A stretch of 39,870 nucleotides of DNA, taken from contig NZ_QMEB01000024.1 in the NCBI RefSeq assembly GCF_012912135.1, positions 1 to 39,870 of the forward strand, written 5' to 3'. Positions 1 through 9,467 of the stretch are shown one piece after another. Position 1 is the stretch's first letter. Every line of letters begins with the position of its first letter. Under the pieces are notes generated by a model. That model did not search any database, had not been told where the DNA came from, and worked only from the letters and a program-made list of their open reading frames with translations. Source of the DNA: Brasilonema bromeliae SPC951. GTDB taxonomy: Bacteria; Cyanobacteriota; Cyanobacteriia; Cyanobacteriales; Nostocaceae. A program made the translations under genes and the position numbers.

Positions 1-100
1 GTGTAGGGGTGTAGGGGGAAGAAGGGGATTTTCTTTTTGTGCAACGCCACATCCTATCTCCTATGTCCTTCCTAGTTGTTGACTTAATCTCATTGCGCCG
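1..100. repeat. G-rich intergenic repeat remnant
   Basis: The first 30 bases are built from GGGTGTAGG-like units. They resemble the purine-rich arm of the long inverted repeat at 11634-11782 and the repeat inside the oxidoreductase gene near 12400. Only part of the copy is in the window. No gene is seen in this stretch. Confidence 0.4.
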
Positions 101-151
101 AACTCGCTTTTTTACTTTGTATATGCAAAATTCCAACTAATAGGAAATATC

Positions 152-1570
152 ATGTCAAGGGTAAGTGATAATTCAAGCGTAAGGGAGCAGTTTTTTGATA
201 ATGATAAACCACAAATTTGGTGGTTAATTGCTGTAACCTTGCCAGTCATAGTTGCTACTGGAGTCCTAAGCATAGCCAAAATGGAGCAAGTGAAAAAGTT
301 CAATACGCCCGTATCCAGTGCGCCAATCACAAGTATAAATGCTTTAGGACGTTTGGAACCCCAAGGGGAAGTATTTAAACTGTCTGCACCAGTAGGAGTC
401 CAAGGAACGTCGCGAGTCGAACAAGTTTTTGTCAAACAAGGAGAGCAAGTCAAAAAAAATCAAATCATTGCTATTTTGGATAACTTTTCCAGTAGCCAAG
501 CCGCAATGGAAGAAGCTAAAGCAAAAGTCCAAGAAGCCCGTGCCAATTTAGCAAATGTCAAAGCAGGTTCACCAAGAGAGATTGAGGCTCAAAGAGCTGT
601 AATTGCTCGCTTGGAAGCACAATTACGTGGGGAACTAGATGCTCAACAAGCAACAATTACTCGCCTGCAAGCAGAGTTAGGCGGGGAAAAAACTGTTTTA
701 CAAGCAACAATTAATCGTATCAAAGCTGAAGTCCAAGGACAAAGGGATGCTTTCCAAGCTACGGTTTCGCGTATACGAGCTGAACAACGTAATGCCGAAG
801 TCGATGCTCAACGCTATCAAATGTTATACGCAGAAGGTGCGATTTCGCAACAAGAACGTGATAGAAAGCAATTAGGCGCAGAAACTTCGACTCAGCAACT
901 TGTAGAAGCTCAAGCCAACCAAAGAAAAACGGTTGCAACTTTGCGACAGCAACTTGCTGAAGCTAAAGCCAATCAAGTCAAAACTATAGCAACTTTGCAA
1001 CAGCAACTGGTTGAAGCTAGAGTTAACCGGAACAAAATTCTCGCAACTTTGCAAAGACAAATTGATGAGGAAAGAGCCAAATTTAACAGACTTAAAGAAG
1101 TTCGTCCCATTGATTTACTAGTTGCACAGGCACAAGTTAGCAATGCAATTGCGGCTCTGAAAAGAGCACAAGCTCAATTGAATTTAAGCTATATCAAAGC
1201 ACCAATCTCTGGCGAAATTCTTAAAATTCATACGAAAGCTGGAGAAAGCATCAATACAAATGGCATTGCTGAGATTGGACGAACGGATCAGATGATAGTC
1301 ATAGCTGAAGTTCCCGAAGACAGTATTAGTAAGGTGCGCCTTGGTCAACAAGCCGTAATAACCAGTGATAATGGAGCTTTTAGCGGAGGATTACAAGGAA
1401 CTGTTGCTGAAATTGGTAGGAAAATTGGCAAAAAAGATGTCTTAAATACAGACCCAGCAGCAGATGTTGATGCCAGAGTCGTAGAAGTGAAAATTGTCCT
1501 GACTCCACAAGATAGTAAAAGAGTGACAGGCTTAACTTACGCCAAGGTGGCTGTTGAAATTAATCTTTGA
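152..1570 (+). CDS. DevB/HlyD-family membrane fusion protein of an ABC exporter
   Basis: Periplasmic adaptor that would link an inner-membrane ABC exporter to an outer-membrane channel. A short cytoplasmic N-terminus is followed by one membrane segment (about residues 24-42), a biotinyl-lipoyl half domain (EQVFVKQGEQVKKNQIIAIL), a very long Ala/Gln/Arg-rich coiled coil (about residues 110-340), the second lipoyl half (IKAPISGEILKIHTKAGE) and a beta-barrel end. The coiled coil contains tandem, roughly 22-residue repeats, such as QATITRLQAE/QATINRIKAE/QATVSRIRAE and three copies of a TVATLRQQL-like unit, so the hairpin looks expanded. The start is ATG after weak ribosome-binding sequence. A DevC-type permease follows 49 bp downstream, which places it in the DevBCA class known from heterocyst envelope glycolipid export. 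Its own substrate cannot be read from sequence. Confidence 0.82.
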   Translation: MSRVSDNSSVREQFFDNDKPQIWWLIAVTLPVIVATGVLSIAKMEQVKKFNTPVSSAPITSINALGRLEPQGEVFKLSAPVGVQGTSRVEQVFVKQGEQVKKNQIIAILDNFSSSQAAMEEAKAKVQEARANLANVKAGSPREIEAQRAVIARLEAQLRGELDAQQATITRLQAELGGEKTVLQATINRIKAEVQGQRDAFQATVSRIRAEQRNAEVDAQRYQMLYAEGAISQQERDRKQLGAETSTQQLVEAQANQRKTVATLRQQLAEAKANQVKTIATLQQQLVEARVNRNKILATLQRQIDEERAKFNRLKEVRPIDLLVAQAQVSNAIAALKRAQAQLNLSYIKAPISGEILKIHTKAGESINTNGIAEIGRTDQMIVIAEVPEDSISKVRLGQQAVITSDNGAFSGGLQGTVAEIGRKIGKKDVLNTDPAADVDARVVEVKIVLTPQDSKRVTGLTYAKVAVEINL

Positions 1571-1619
1571 AACATCAATTTTGGCTCAGCTAATAACTAA
1601 CAACTGAGGACAAAAGATA

Positions 1620-2771
1620 ATGACCAAAATTCCTCTGGCTTGGTTACAACTTAAGCGAGAAAAAACTCGTTTAGCTGTAGCTCTGGCAGGAATTGCCTTT
1701 GCTGATATTTTAATGTTTATGCAGCTTGGTTTCCGGGATTCTCTATATTTTAGTAACGTCCGTTTTCATACGAGTTTACAAACTGACATTGTTCTCATCA
1801 ATAATCAATCTAATGCTTTACTTTCCATGAAAGGTTTTTCTCAGAGGCGTTTATACAAAGCTTTAGATGTACAGGCAGTGCAAAGTGTGCATCCAATTTA
1901 TCTAGATTATACTGCCTGGAAAAATCCTTTAACGGGTCGTTCTCGTAATCTCCTAGTTATTGGAGTAAATCCAGCCGTCAATGTCTTAGATTTACCTGGT
2001 GTTAAAGAAAATTTAGATAAACTGAAACTGCCTGATGTTGTTTTATATGACCGTTCTTCTAGACAGGAATATGGGCCTATCGCTACTGAGTTTGAACAAG
2101 GAAAAACTGTAGCAGCAGAAGTCAATTCTCGGAGAATGAAAGTAGGGGGACTATTTACATTAGGTGCTTCCTTCGGAGCAGATGGAAATTTAATTACCAG
2201 TGATTTAAACTTTTTGCGAATATTTCCCCTTCATAAGCAAGGAATAATTGATATCGGTCTGATTAGATTAAAACCAGGAGCAGATGCAAACACTGTTGCT
2301 CAAAGTTTGAGAAATTATTTACCTAGAGATATCAAAGTTTTAACTAAGCAAGAATTTATTGATTATGAAAGATATTACTGGGAAAGTGGTACAGCAATAG
2401 GTTTTATTTTCACTTTAGGCACAATTATGGGTTTTATAGTAGGAACTGTCATTGTCTATCAAATACTTTACACTGAAGTGGCAGACCATTTAGGTGAGTA
2501 TGCAACCCTAAAAGCAATAGGGTATACACAAAATTATTTGTTAATTGTTATCCTACAAGAAGCTTTGATTTTAGCAATTTTAGGATATATTCCAGGATTT
2601 GCTATAACTATGTTTTTGTATGCTCGCGCAAGGGATGCCACACTTCTACCAGTTTTGATGAGTGTAGGACGAGCCGTAATGGTACTCATTTTGACTTTTC
2701 TTATGTGCTTTATATCTGGCACTATTGCTATGCGGAAGTTACGTTCTGCTGACCCAGCAGATATCTTCTAA
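1620..2771 (+). CDS. DevC-family ABC exporter permease
   Basis: Inner-membrane permease of a DevBCA/MacB-like exporter. At 383 residues it has the expected size. The N-terminal helix (LAVALAGIAFADILMFMQL) is followed by a large extracytoplasmic domain (about residues 45-255) and three C-terminal membrane segments (about 262-285, 305-335 and 345-370), ending in the MRKLRSADPADIF tail typical of the family. It is probably cotranscribed with the upstream adaptor. No ATPase (DevA) gene follows: the next 270 bp hold only repeat-like sequence, and an RND pump gene comes after. The pair must therefore recruit a DevA encoded elsewhere, or has lost it. Confidence 0.82.
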   Translation: MTKIPLAWLQLKREKTRLAVALAGIAFADILMFMQLGFRDSLYFSNVRFHTSLQTDIVLINNQSNALLSMKGFSQRRLYKALDVQAVQSVHPIYLDYTAWKNPLTGRSRNLLVIGVNPAVNVLDLPGVKENLDKLKLPDVVLYDRSSRQEYGPIATEFEQGKTVAAEVNSRRMKVGGLFTLGASFGADGNLITSDLNFLRIFPLHKQGIIDIGLIRLKPGADANTVAQSLRNYLPRDIKVLTKQEFIDYERYYWESGTAIGFIFTLGTIMGFIVGTVIVYQILYTEVADHLGEYATLKAIGYTQNYLLIVILQEALILAILGYIPGFAITMFLYARARDATLLPVLMSVGRAVMVLILTFLMCFISGTIAMRKLRSADPADIF

Positions 2772-2905
2772 AAAAGTGTTTGGGTTTTCAAAAAAATAAC
2801 ATTTTGTCAGATATAAAATTCTTATTTTATTTTTTAACAGAACTCCGTACAGTTTCTGTTAATCATTAAGAGTTAAGCGTTCCCCTGTTAAGAGTTCCCT
2901 ATTCC

Positions 2906-2945
2906 CTAGCGAGACGAGTTCGTATGGCTCCGCCACGCAAGCTAA
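2906..2945. repeat. Short GC-rich cyanobacterial repeat
   Basis: An intergenic stretch containing CGAGACGAGTTCGTATGGCT followed by CCGCCACGC. Similar GC-rich short words appear near 34141-34171 and 39205-39235. It lies between the permease and the RND pump gene and has no coding potential. Confidence 0.4.
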
Positions 2946-3042
2946 CATAAACCAAACCGGATTCCTATATATTCTAGGAGTTTTTGTTATCAAAAAATTT
3001 TAGCAACACAAGTACAGAACCCATCTACCACTCTACTGAATT

Positions 3043-6000
3043 ATGTGGATTGTTCAACTTGCTCTTCGTCGTCCTTACACCTTCGTCATCGCCGCTGTTC
3101 TCATTCTCGTTTTGGGCGTGGTGACTATCACTCGTATGGCGATAGATATTTTCCCCGAAATTAACATTCCCGTCGTCAGTGTTATTTGGTCTTACAACGG
3201 TGTTGCACCGGAAGAAATGGAACAGCGCATCGTCACAGTCAGTGAACGCGCTTTTACAACCACAGTCAATGACATTGAACACATTGAATCACAATCACTC
3301 AATGGTGTCAGCGTCATCAAAGTGTTTTTCCAGCCCGGTGCGAAGGTTGAAGCCGCTGTAGCGCAATTAACCTCTGTCACGCAAACAATTTTGCGCGTCC
3401 TACCTCCAGGTATCACGCCACCGCTGATTATTCGCTATAACGCTTCGAGTGTGCCGATTTTACAGTTAAGTGTCAGCAGCAAATCGCTTTCAGAACAGGA
3501 ACTTTACGACAACGGTAATAACTTTCTCAGAACACAGTTAGCCACAGTACAGGGTGCTTCTGTACCTCTGCCCTACGGAGGTAAACCTCGGCAAATTATG
3601 GTAGATATCGACCCGCAGGCGCTGTATGCTAAAGGACTTTCTGCGACTGATATCACCACTGCCATTAGCGCCCAAAATTTGATTTTGCCTGCCGGAAGTG
3701 CAAAGTTGGGAGAACGTGAATATTCTGTGCGTCTTAATAGCAGTCCGGATGCTGTAGATGCTCTCAACAACTTGCCGATTCGAGAAGTTAACGGTACTGT
3801 TCTCTACATCCGCGATGTTGCTCAAGTCCATGATGGTTTCGCTGTTCAAACCAATATCGTGCGTCAAAATGGTCGGCGTTCCAGCCTCATCACTGTCCTG
3901 AAAAATGGTAGTGCTTCCACATTGGATGTCGTCGCCTGCGTGAAAGAAGCGATACCACGCATCGCTGCTACTCTACCCAAGGAACTGCACTTAGAGTTAT
4001 TGTTTGACCAATCTTTATTTGTTAAAGCTTCTATCCAAGGGGTATTGACAGAAGGACTCATAGCTGCATGCTTAACTGGCACGATGATTTTATTATTCTT
4101 AGGCAGTTGGCGCAGTACCTTGATTGTCACTATCTCCATTCCCCTGTCAATTCTCTGTTCCATCATCACGCTGCGGTTGCTGGGACAAACGCTCAATATT
4201 ATGACCTTGGGTGGTCTTTCCCTGGCAGTTGGTATTCTGGTGGATGACGCCACCGTTGAAATTGAAAATATTCACCGTAACTTAGGACAAGGCAAACCGT
4301 TACACCAAGCCATCTTGGATGGTGCGCAGCAAATCGCTGTTCCGGCGTTTGTTTCAACTCTGGCAATCTGTATTGTGTTTGTGCCAGTCGTCTTTTTAAC
4401 AGGAGTTGCACAGTCACTTTTCATGCCTCTGGGGATGGCAGTTGTGTTTGCAATGCTTGCGTCTTATGTACTTTCCCGGACTGTGGTGCCTATGCTGTCA
4501 CAGTTTCTCCTCAAGCATGAGGTACATCTTTATACTGATCATGAACATTCCAATGGTAATGGTCACCATACAGATACCCATTCCTCAAGCGCTGGTAAAG
4601 ACATCTTCTGGCGCGTTCACGAACAGTTCAATCGCCAATTTGAAAAATTTCGCAACCGTTATCGTCGGTTCCTTGCTTGGGCTTTGAGTCATCGCCGCCA
4701 AGTGTTTGTTATGTTTGGCGCGTTTTGGGTGAGTGGATTAGTTTTGTTACCATTCGTCGGTCAAGACTTTTTCCCTCAAGTTGATGCTGGTCAGTTTCGC
4801 TTACACGTCCGCACTCCTGCTGGGACGCGCGTAGAAGAAACCGAGCGGATTTTTACTCAGGTAGAGAATGTGATTCGCCAAGCAATACCAGCCCAAGAGT
4901 TAGAAATTATTCTGGATAATATCGGCTTACCAGTTGGTGGGATCAACCTTGCTTTTAGTGATAGTGCCACAATTAGTGCTGCGGATGGTGAAATTCTCGT
5001 AGCCCTCAAAGAAGGAGAGCATCACCCCACTTGGCAGTATGTTAAACAACTGCGTCAAAAATTAGAAGCGCAGTTCCCGCAGTTGACGTTCTTTTTCCAA
5101 CCTGCTGATATTGTTACTCAAATTCTTAACTTTGGTTTACCAGCTCCTATTGATGTTCAAGTCATAGGTCCAAGTCGCAACCGTAAGGCAAATTATGCGA
5201 TCGCCAAGCAAATTGAAGCGCAAATCGCTAAAATTCCTGGTACAGCGGATGTTCACTTACATCAAATTGTTGATGCACCAGAGTTACGTATTAATGTAGA
5301 CCGCACTCAGGCACAACAAATAGGCTTAACTCAACGGGATGTGGCAAATAACTTGCTGACGTCCTTAAGTTCTAGTGGTCAAACTTCCCCCAACTATTGG
5401 CTAGATCCTGTTAAGGGTGTGAGTTATCTGGTGGCGGTGCAAGTACCGCAATATAAAATCAATTCTTTAGAAGCACTCCAGAGTACTCCGATCACGAACA
5501 ACTCGACTTCACCGCAACTGTTAAGCAATCTTGCCACAGTGCAACGGCGGACAACAATGGCTGTGGTGAATCATTATAATGTGCAGCCTGTGTATGATGT
5601 TTACGCTAATGTCCAAGGTCGGGATTTAGGCGCTGTGTCGCGAGATATAGATAAGGTTTTGGCACAGTTTCGCCCCAAGTTAGCCCGTGGTAGTTCGATT
5701 GTGGTAAGGGGTCAGGTGGAAACTATGAATGCTTCGTTTTTGGGATTGGGAGTGGGGTTGTTATTTGCGATCGCCCTAGTCTACTGCTTGATGGTAGTGA
5801 ATTTCCAATCTTGGATCGACCCACTGATCATTATGATGGCACTGCCAAACGCTTTGGCTGGGATTATCTGGATTTTGTTTATTACGAATACAACTTTCAG
5901 CGTACCTTCTTTAATGGGTGCAATTATGTGCATTGGAGTTGCGACAGCTAATAGCATCTTGCTTGTGACGTTTGCAAATGAGCAACGTCTGGAGGGGAAA

Positions 6001-6288
6001 AAAGCCCTCTCCTCAGCTTTAGCAGCAGGTTACACTCGTCTGCGACCAGTATTGATGACTGCTTCTGCAATGATTATCGGGATGCTACCAATGTCTCTTG
6101 GTTTTGGAGAAGGTGGTGAACAAAATGCTCCTTTGGGTCGTGCTGTTATTGGTGGATTGTTCGCAGCGACCTTTGCCACATTGATTTTTGTCCCCGTAGT
6201 CTACAGCATTTTGCGACGGAAACAACCCCACAACCTTGATGATACGATGTTGCCTTCATTGATGGAAGCAGATGGAGTTATGAGGTAA
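3043..6288 (+). CDS. RND efflux pump, HAE1/AcrB-type permease
   Basis: Proton-driven inner-membrane transporter of the resistance-nodulation-division superfamily, which exports hydrophobic or amphipathic compounds. At 1081 residues it is full length. Visible features are the N-terminal helix (about 12-32), porter domain text such as PEEMEQRIVTVSERAF, the helix-4 pair of aspartates in GILVDDATVEIENIHRN (about 397-413) needed for proton relay, and a second half starting with FFPQVDAGQFRLHVRTPAGT. An unusual His-rich stretch (about residues 493-514, with HEVHLYTDHEHS and GHHTDTH) sits in the cytoplasmic loop between the two halves. The adaptor gene lies 84 bp downstream, so the two form an operon with the pump first. 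No outer-membrane factor gene is present. Confidence 0.9.
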   Translation: MWIVQLALRRPYTFVIAAVLILVLGVVTITRMAIDIFPEINIPVVSVIWSYNGVAPEEMEQRIVTVSERAFTTTVNDIEHIESQSLNGVSVIKVFFQPGAKVEAAVAQLTSVTQTILRVLPPGITPPLIIRYNASSVPILQLSVSSKSLSEQELYDNGNNFLRTQLATVQGASVPLPYGGKPRQIMVDIDPQALYAKGLSATDITTAISAQNLILPAGSAKLGEREYSVRLNSSPDAVDALNNLPIREVNGTVLYIRDVAQVHDGFAVQTNIVRQNGRRSSLITVLKNGSASTLDVVACVKEAIPRIAATLPKELHLELLFDQSLFVKASIQGVLTEGLIAACLTGTMILLFLGSWRSTLIVTISIPLSILCSIITLRLLGQTLNIMTLGGLSLAVGILVDDATVEIENIHRNLGQGKPLHQAILDGAQQIAVPAFVSTLAICIVFVPVVFLTGVAQSLFMPLGMAVVFAMLASYVLSRTVVPMLSQFLLKHEVHLYTDHEHSNGNGHHTDTHSSSAGKDIFWRVHEQFNRQFEKFRNRYRRFLAWALSHRRQVFVMFGAFWVSGLVLLPFVGQDFFPQVDAGQFRLHVRTPAGTRVEETERIFTQVENVIRQAIPAQELEIILDNIGLPVGGINLAFSDSATISAADGEILVALKEGEHHPTWQYVKQLRQKLEAQFPQLTFFFQPADIVTQILNFGLPAPIDVQVIGPSRNRKANYAIAKQIEAQIAKIPGTADVHLHQIVDAPELRINVDRTQAQQIGLTQRDVANNLLTSLSSSGQTSPNYWLDPVKGVSYLVAVQVPQYKINSLEALQSTPITNNSTSPQLLSNLATVQRRTTMAVVNHYNVQPVYDVYANVQGRDLGAVSRDIDKVLAQFRPKLARGSSIVVRGQVETMNASFLGLGVGLLFAIALVYCLMVVNFQSWIDPLIIMMALPNALAGIIWILFITNTTFSVPSLMGAIMCIGVATANSILLVTFANEQRLEGKKALSSALAAGYTRLRPVLMTASAMIIGMLPMSLGFGEGGEQNAPLGRAVIGGLFAATFATLIFVPVVYSILRRKQPHNLDDTMLPSLMEADGVMR

Positions 6289-6372
6289 TGGGCAAAAGAA
6301 AAGTAAAAAGTAAAAAATTGTGACTCTTTCGTACTTCTCCAAATCCTTACTATCTTTCAATTGCAACTCGAT

Positions 6373-7809
6373 ATGAATACTCATCAATCTCCCAACCCTA
6401 ACTCTTTTGACGAGTTAACTTCTAGAGATAAAAGACGCAAAAGAGGTTATCTCGGCTCGATGACACTCATTGCTGGTATTGGTGCATTAGTAACTGGACT
6501 TCTAGCAATTGGCATTTTGCCTCGTCTCCAACAGCGTGCAGAATTAAAAGCACTTGCCAAGTCTGCACAAACAGATGTTCCCACTGTCAATTTTGTCAAG
6601 CCCAAACGTGCTGCTAATTTTACGGTTTTATCCTTACCTGCTAGTATCCAAGCGAACCAAGAAACATCAGTCTATGCCCGAACCAATGGGTATTTGCGGC
6701 GACGAACTGTAGATATTGGTGACAAAGTACAAGCAGGGCAAATACTTGCAGAAATTGACACACCGGAAACCGACCAAGAAGTGGCACAATCACGTGCTGA
6801 GTTAGCAAGAGCACAAGCAAATCTCGCTCAAGCCCGCGCTAACTTAGCCCAAAAGCAGAGCAATTTTTCTGAGGCTAAATCAAACTTAGCAGCCAGACAG
6901 GCAGAACTGATGCAAGCACGCACAAATTTAGAATTAGCCCGTCAAACCTGGCAGCGCTGGCAAGAGCTTCAGCAGCAAGGAGCAGTGACTCAGCAAGCTG
7001 CTGACGAACGCAAAACGTCATTCAGTGCGAATCTTGCTAATGTCGATGCAGTGAAAGCTCGTGTCAATTCTGATCAAAACAGTGTTAATGCGGCGCTTGC
7101 TAGTATCAACTCTGACCAAGCAAACGTCAACGCATATCTTGCCAGTGTTGCTGCTAGTCGCGCAAGTGTGGAAAAATCGGTGGTTTTGCAATCTTTTAAA
7201 CGTGTGACAGCTCCCTATAATGGGGTGATTACAGGACGCAATGTAGAGACGGGGGGGTTAATTTCGGCTGGTAGCAATAGTAACTCAAGCAATGCATGGC
7301 TATTTAAAATAGCTCAAACCAACAGCTTGCGTATCCGCGTTAACGTACCACAAACTTTGATTCAATCCATTCGGCAAGGTCAAACGGCTCAGATTCACGT
7401 CCGCGAGTTACCCAGCAAACCGTTTACAGGCAAAGTTGTTCGCACTTCTGACTCCCTCGACCCCAAAACGAATACGCTGTTGACAGAAATCCAAGTGCCA
7501 AATCCTAACGATACAGTGCGACCTGGGATGTATGCTCAAGTCACATTTACAACTACGCGTATGAACCCACCGATGCTGATACCAGCTAATACTTTGGTTG
7601 TTAATTCGGAGGGGACTCAAGTAGCTAGTGTGACAAGAGACCAAACTGTACACTATCACAAAGTAGAGCTTGGTCGAGATTATGGTACTGAAGTAGAAGT
7701 GATTTCTGGTTTGAACCCAAATGAATCTCTGATTACTAATCCTAGCGATGATTTAGGCGAGGGTGCACGGGTTCAAGCTGTTGCTGTTAAGCCTAAGGGG
7801 AAAAGTTAG
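6373..7809 (+). CDS. RND efflux periplasmic adaptor (membrane fusion protein)
   Basis: Adaptor subunit partnering the RND pump encoded just upstream. The start is placed at ATG 6373 (MNTHQSPN). An in-frame TTG 12 bases earlier (6361) could extend it by four residues but is less likely. One membrane anchor lies near residues 32-50 (TLIAGIGALVTGLLAIGIL). It is followed by a lipoyl half (RRRTVDIGDKVQAGQILAEI), a long coiled coil rich in ARANLAQ-type heptads (about 130-270), the second lipoyl half (RVTAPYNGVITGRNVETGG), and beta-barrel and membrane-proximal domains ending near KPKGKS. The length of 478 residues fits the family. A hairpin repeat just after the stop may end transcription. Confidence 0.88.
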   Translation: MNTHQSPNPNSFDELTSRDKRRKRGYLGSMTLIAGIGALVTGLLAIGILPRLQQRAELKALAKSAQTDVPTVNFVKPKRAANFTVLSLPASIQANQETSVYARTNGYLRRRTVDIGDKVQAGQILAEIDTPETDQEVAQSRAELARAQANLAQARANLAQKQSNFSEAKSNLAARQAELMQARTNLELARQTWQRWQELQQQGAVTQQAADERKTSFSANLANVDAVKARVNSDQNSVNAALASINSDQANVNAYLASVAASRASVEKSVVLQSFKRVTAPYNGVITGRNVETGGLISAGSNSNSSNAWLFKIAQTNSLRIRVNVPQTLIQSIRQGQTAQIHVRELPSKPFTGKVVRTSDSLDPKTNTLLTEIQVPNPNDTVRPGMYAQVTFTTTRMNPPMLIPANTLVVNSEGTQVASVTRDQTVHYHKVELGRDYGTEVEVISGLNPNESLITNPSDDLGEGARVQAVAVKPKGKS

Positions 7810-8255
7810 GTATTTGCAACCGCAGATGCACGCAGATAAATATAGATAATGTATCTGTGTGCATCTGAAGGACACTGCTGTGCAGTACAGCAAAGCGAAA
7901 TATTATGTATGAATGGTAACATTTGTGTGTTCAACAACTGTTGTAGAGATAGGTTAATATTTTTGAAGCAGCTGGTCTTGCAAAGACAAGCCATTTTTTT
8001 ATAGTATTGCTAGCTTATGGTGTCTTGTGGCTGTAATTGGAAGCTCTTGTGATCTGACTTTAACATAGGACTTGCAGACACTCCTGTGATCAGAAAGTGA
8101 GAACCAAAATGCATTCATGGTAAATTACTGACAAATAATCAGATCAACTCCACCATGTAGTCCTATTGCAAAGCCAAAAGTCAAGAGTCCGAAGTCATGA
8201 GCTATTTGCTAATGCCTGCTGAATAAGAACTAATGACTAGACTAGGTAAAAATTC
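7810..8255. other. 446-bp intergenic region with one hairpin repeat
   Basis: No open reading frame of merit was found. The 5' part holds the GCAGATGCAC hairpin (7823-7867). The rest is AT-rich, with ordinary stop-rich text such as CTAATGACTAGACTAGG just before corA. The corA promoter must lie here, but no clear box was recognised. Confidence 0.5.
7823..7867. repeat. Inverted-repeat hairpin, CAGATGCACRCAGAT family (copy 1)
   Basis: The left arm CAGATGCACGCAGATA (7823-7838) pairs at 15 of 16 positions with TATCTGTGTGCATCTG (7852-7867). It lies 13 bp after the adaptor stop codon. The same family recurs at 37844-37886, also downstream of a stop codon, so it may serve as a 3' processing or termination hairpin. 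Confidence 0.7.
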
Positions 8256-9410
8256 ATGGCAAGAAAACTTCGTCCCTCGCCTAAAATCCTCACTAAACCT
8301 GATAACGAAGACGACTTCTATCACGAACCAGGAACCATACCAGGAACCATCATTATTCCCACAGATGCTTCACCACCAGAGATGACATTGATTGACTATA
8401 GTACTGGCGATGTTATCCGTAAAGAAATCAAAACCCCGGAAGAGTGCGCTGACTATCTAGATACAGCATCTGTTTCTTGGGTAGAAGTCCAAGGTTTAGG
8501 GGATGAAGACATTTTGCGACGACTGGGGAAGGTGTTTGATTTACATCCTTTGGTTTTAGAAGATATAGTCAATTTGGTAGAGCGTCCAAAAATAGAGGAA
8601 TATGAAGACTATTTACTAATTATTTGCCGAATGGTTGTGCCAAAGGAAAAAAGATATGGATTTTATAGTGAGCAAGTGAGTCTGGTGTTAGGAAAAAATT
8701 ACTTGCTTACAGTACAAGAGGAACCAGAACATGATTGCTTGGAAGGAGTGCGAGCGCGAATTTGTAACAACAAAGGTATTATCCGCAAGCGCAAAGCAGA
8801 TTATTTAGCTTATAGTTTATTGGATGCAATTATTGATGGTTTTTTTCCGGTTCTAGAACTTTATGGTGAGCGAATTGAAGAGTTAGAGGAAGAAGTTATG
8901 GTTAACCCTTCGCGACAAACACTACAAAAAATTTATCAAGTAAGGCGAGAATTGTTACAACTACGTCGCTACATCTGGCCTCAACGGGATGCAATAAATT
9001 CTTTGATTCGTGATGGCAATGAACTCATCAGTGAGGATGTGAGAATTTACTTGCGAGATTGTTATGACCATGCAGTGCAGGTAATGGATATGCTAGAAAC
9101 TTACCGGGAACTTGCCACAGGATTGATGGATGTTTATCTTTCGGCAGTAAGTAACAGAATGAATGAAATTATGAAGTTTTTGACTGTTATGTCGTCAATT
9201 TTTATCCCCCTAACCTTTGTTGCCGGAATTTATGGTATGAACTTCAATACTGACAAATCACCATATAATATGCCTGAACTCAATTGGTATTGGGGTTATC
9301 CTATGTGTTTAGCATTCATGGCAGCAGTCGCCTTTGTCTTGGTCTTCATCTTCTGGCGAAGAGGCTGGTTTCAGAATTTCTCACAAATTAATTCTGATTA
9401 TAAGATTTGA
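8256..9410 (+). CDS. corA: CorA-type magnesium/cobalt transporter
   Basis: Pentameric membrane channel for Mg2+ (also Co2+ and Ni2+) uptake. At 384 residues it matches longer bacterial CorA proteins. It has a large acidic/alpha-beta cytoplasmic domain (about residues 40-290), the long stalk helix, and two C-terminal membrane helices. The signature GMN motif (YGMNFNT, near residue 327) ends the first of these helices, and the last helix is followed by the positive tail RRGWFQNF. It appears monocistronic, with a long upstream gap and 57 bp before the next gene. The function is well supported by the GMN signature. Ion preference is not shown by sequence. Confidence 0.93.
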   Translation: MARKLRPSPKILTKPDNEDDFYHEPGTIPGTIIIPTDASPPEMTLIDYSTGDVIRKEIKTPEECADYLDTASVSWVEVQGLGDEDILRRLGKVFDLHPLVLEDIVNLVERPKIEEYEDYLLIICRMVVPKEKRYGFYSEQVSLVLGKNYLLTVQEEPEHDCLEGVRARICNNKGIIRKRKADYLAYSLLDAIIDGFFPVLELYGERIEELEEEVMVNPSRQTLQKIYQVRRELLQLRRYIWPQRDAINSLIRDGNELISEDVRIYLRDCYDHAVQVMDMLETYRELATGLMDVYLSAVSNRMNEIMKFLTVMSSIFIPLTFVAGIYGMNFNTDKSPYNMPELNWYWGYPMCLAFMAAVAFVLVFIFWRRGWFQNFSQINSDYKI

Positions 9411-9467
9411 AATTGCCACTTAGTTAAGTTTGAAAAGTGAATAAAAGGGAGTTCATATACTAAAAAT

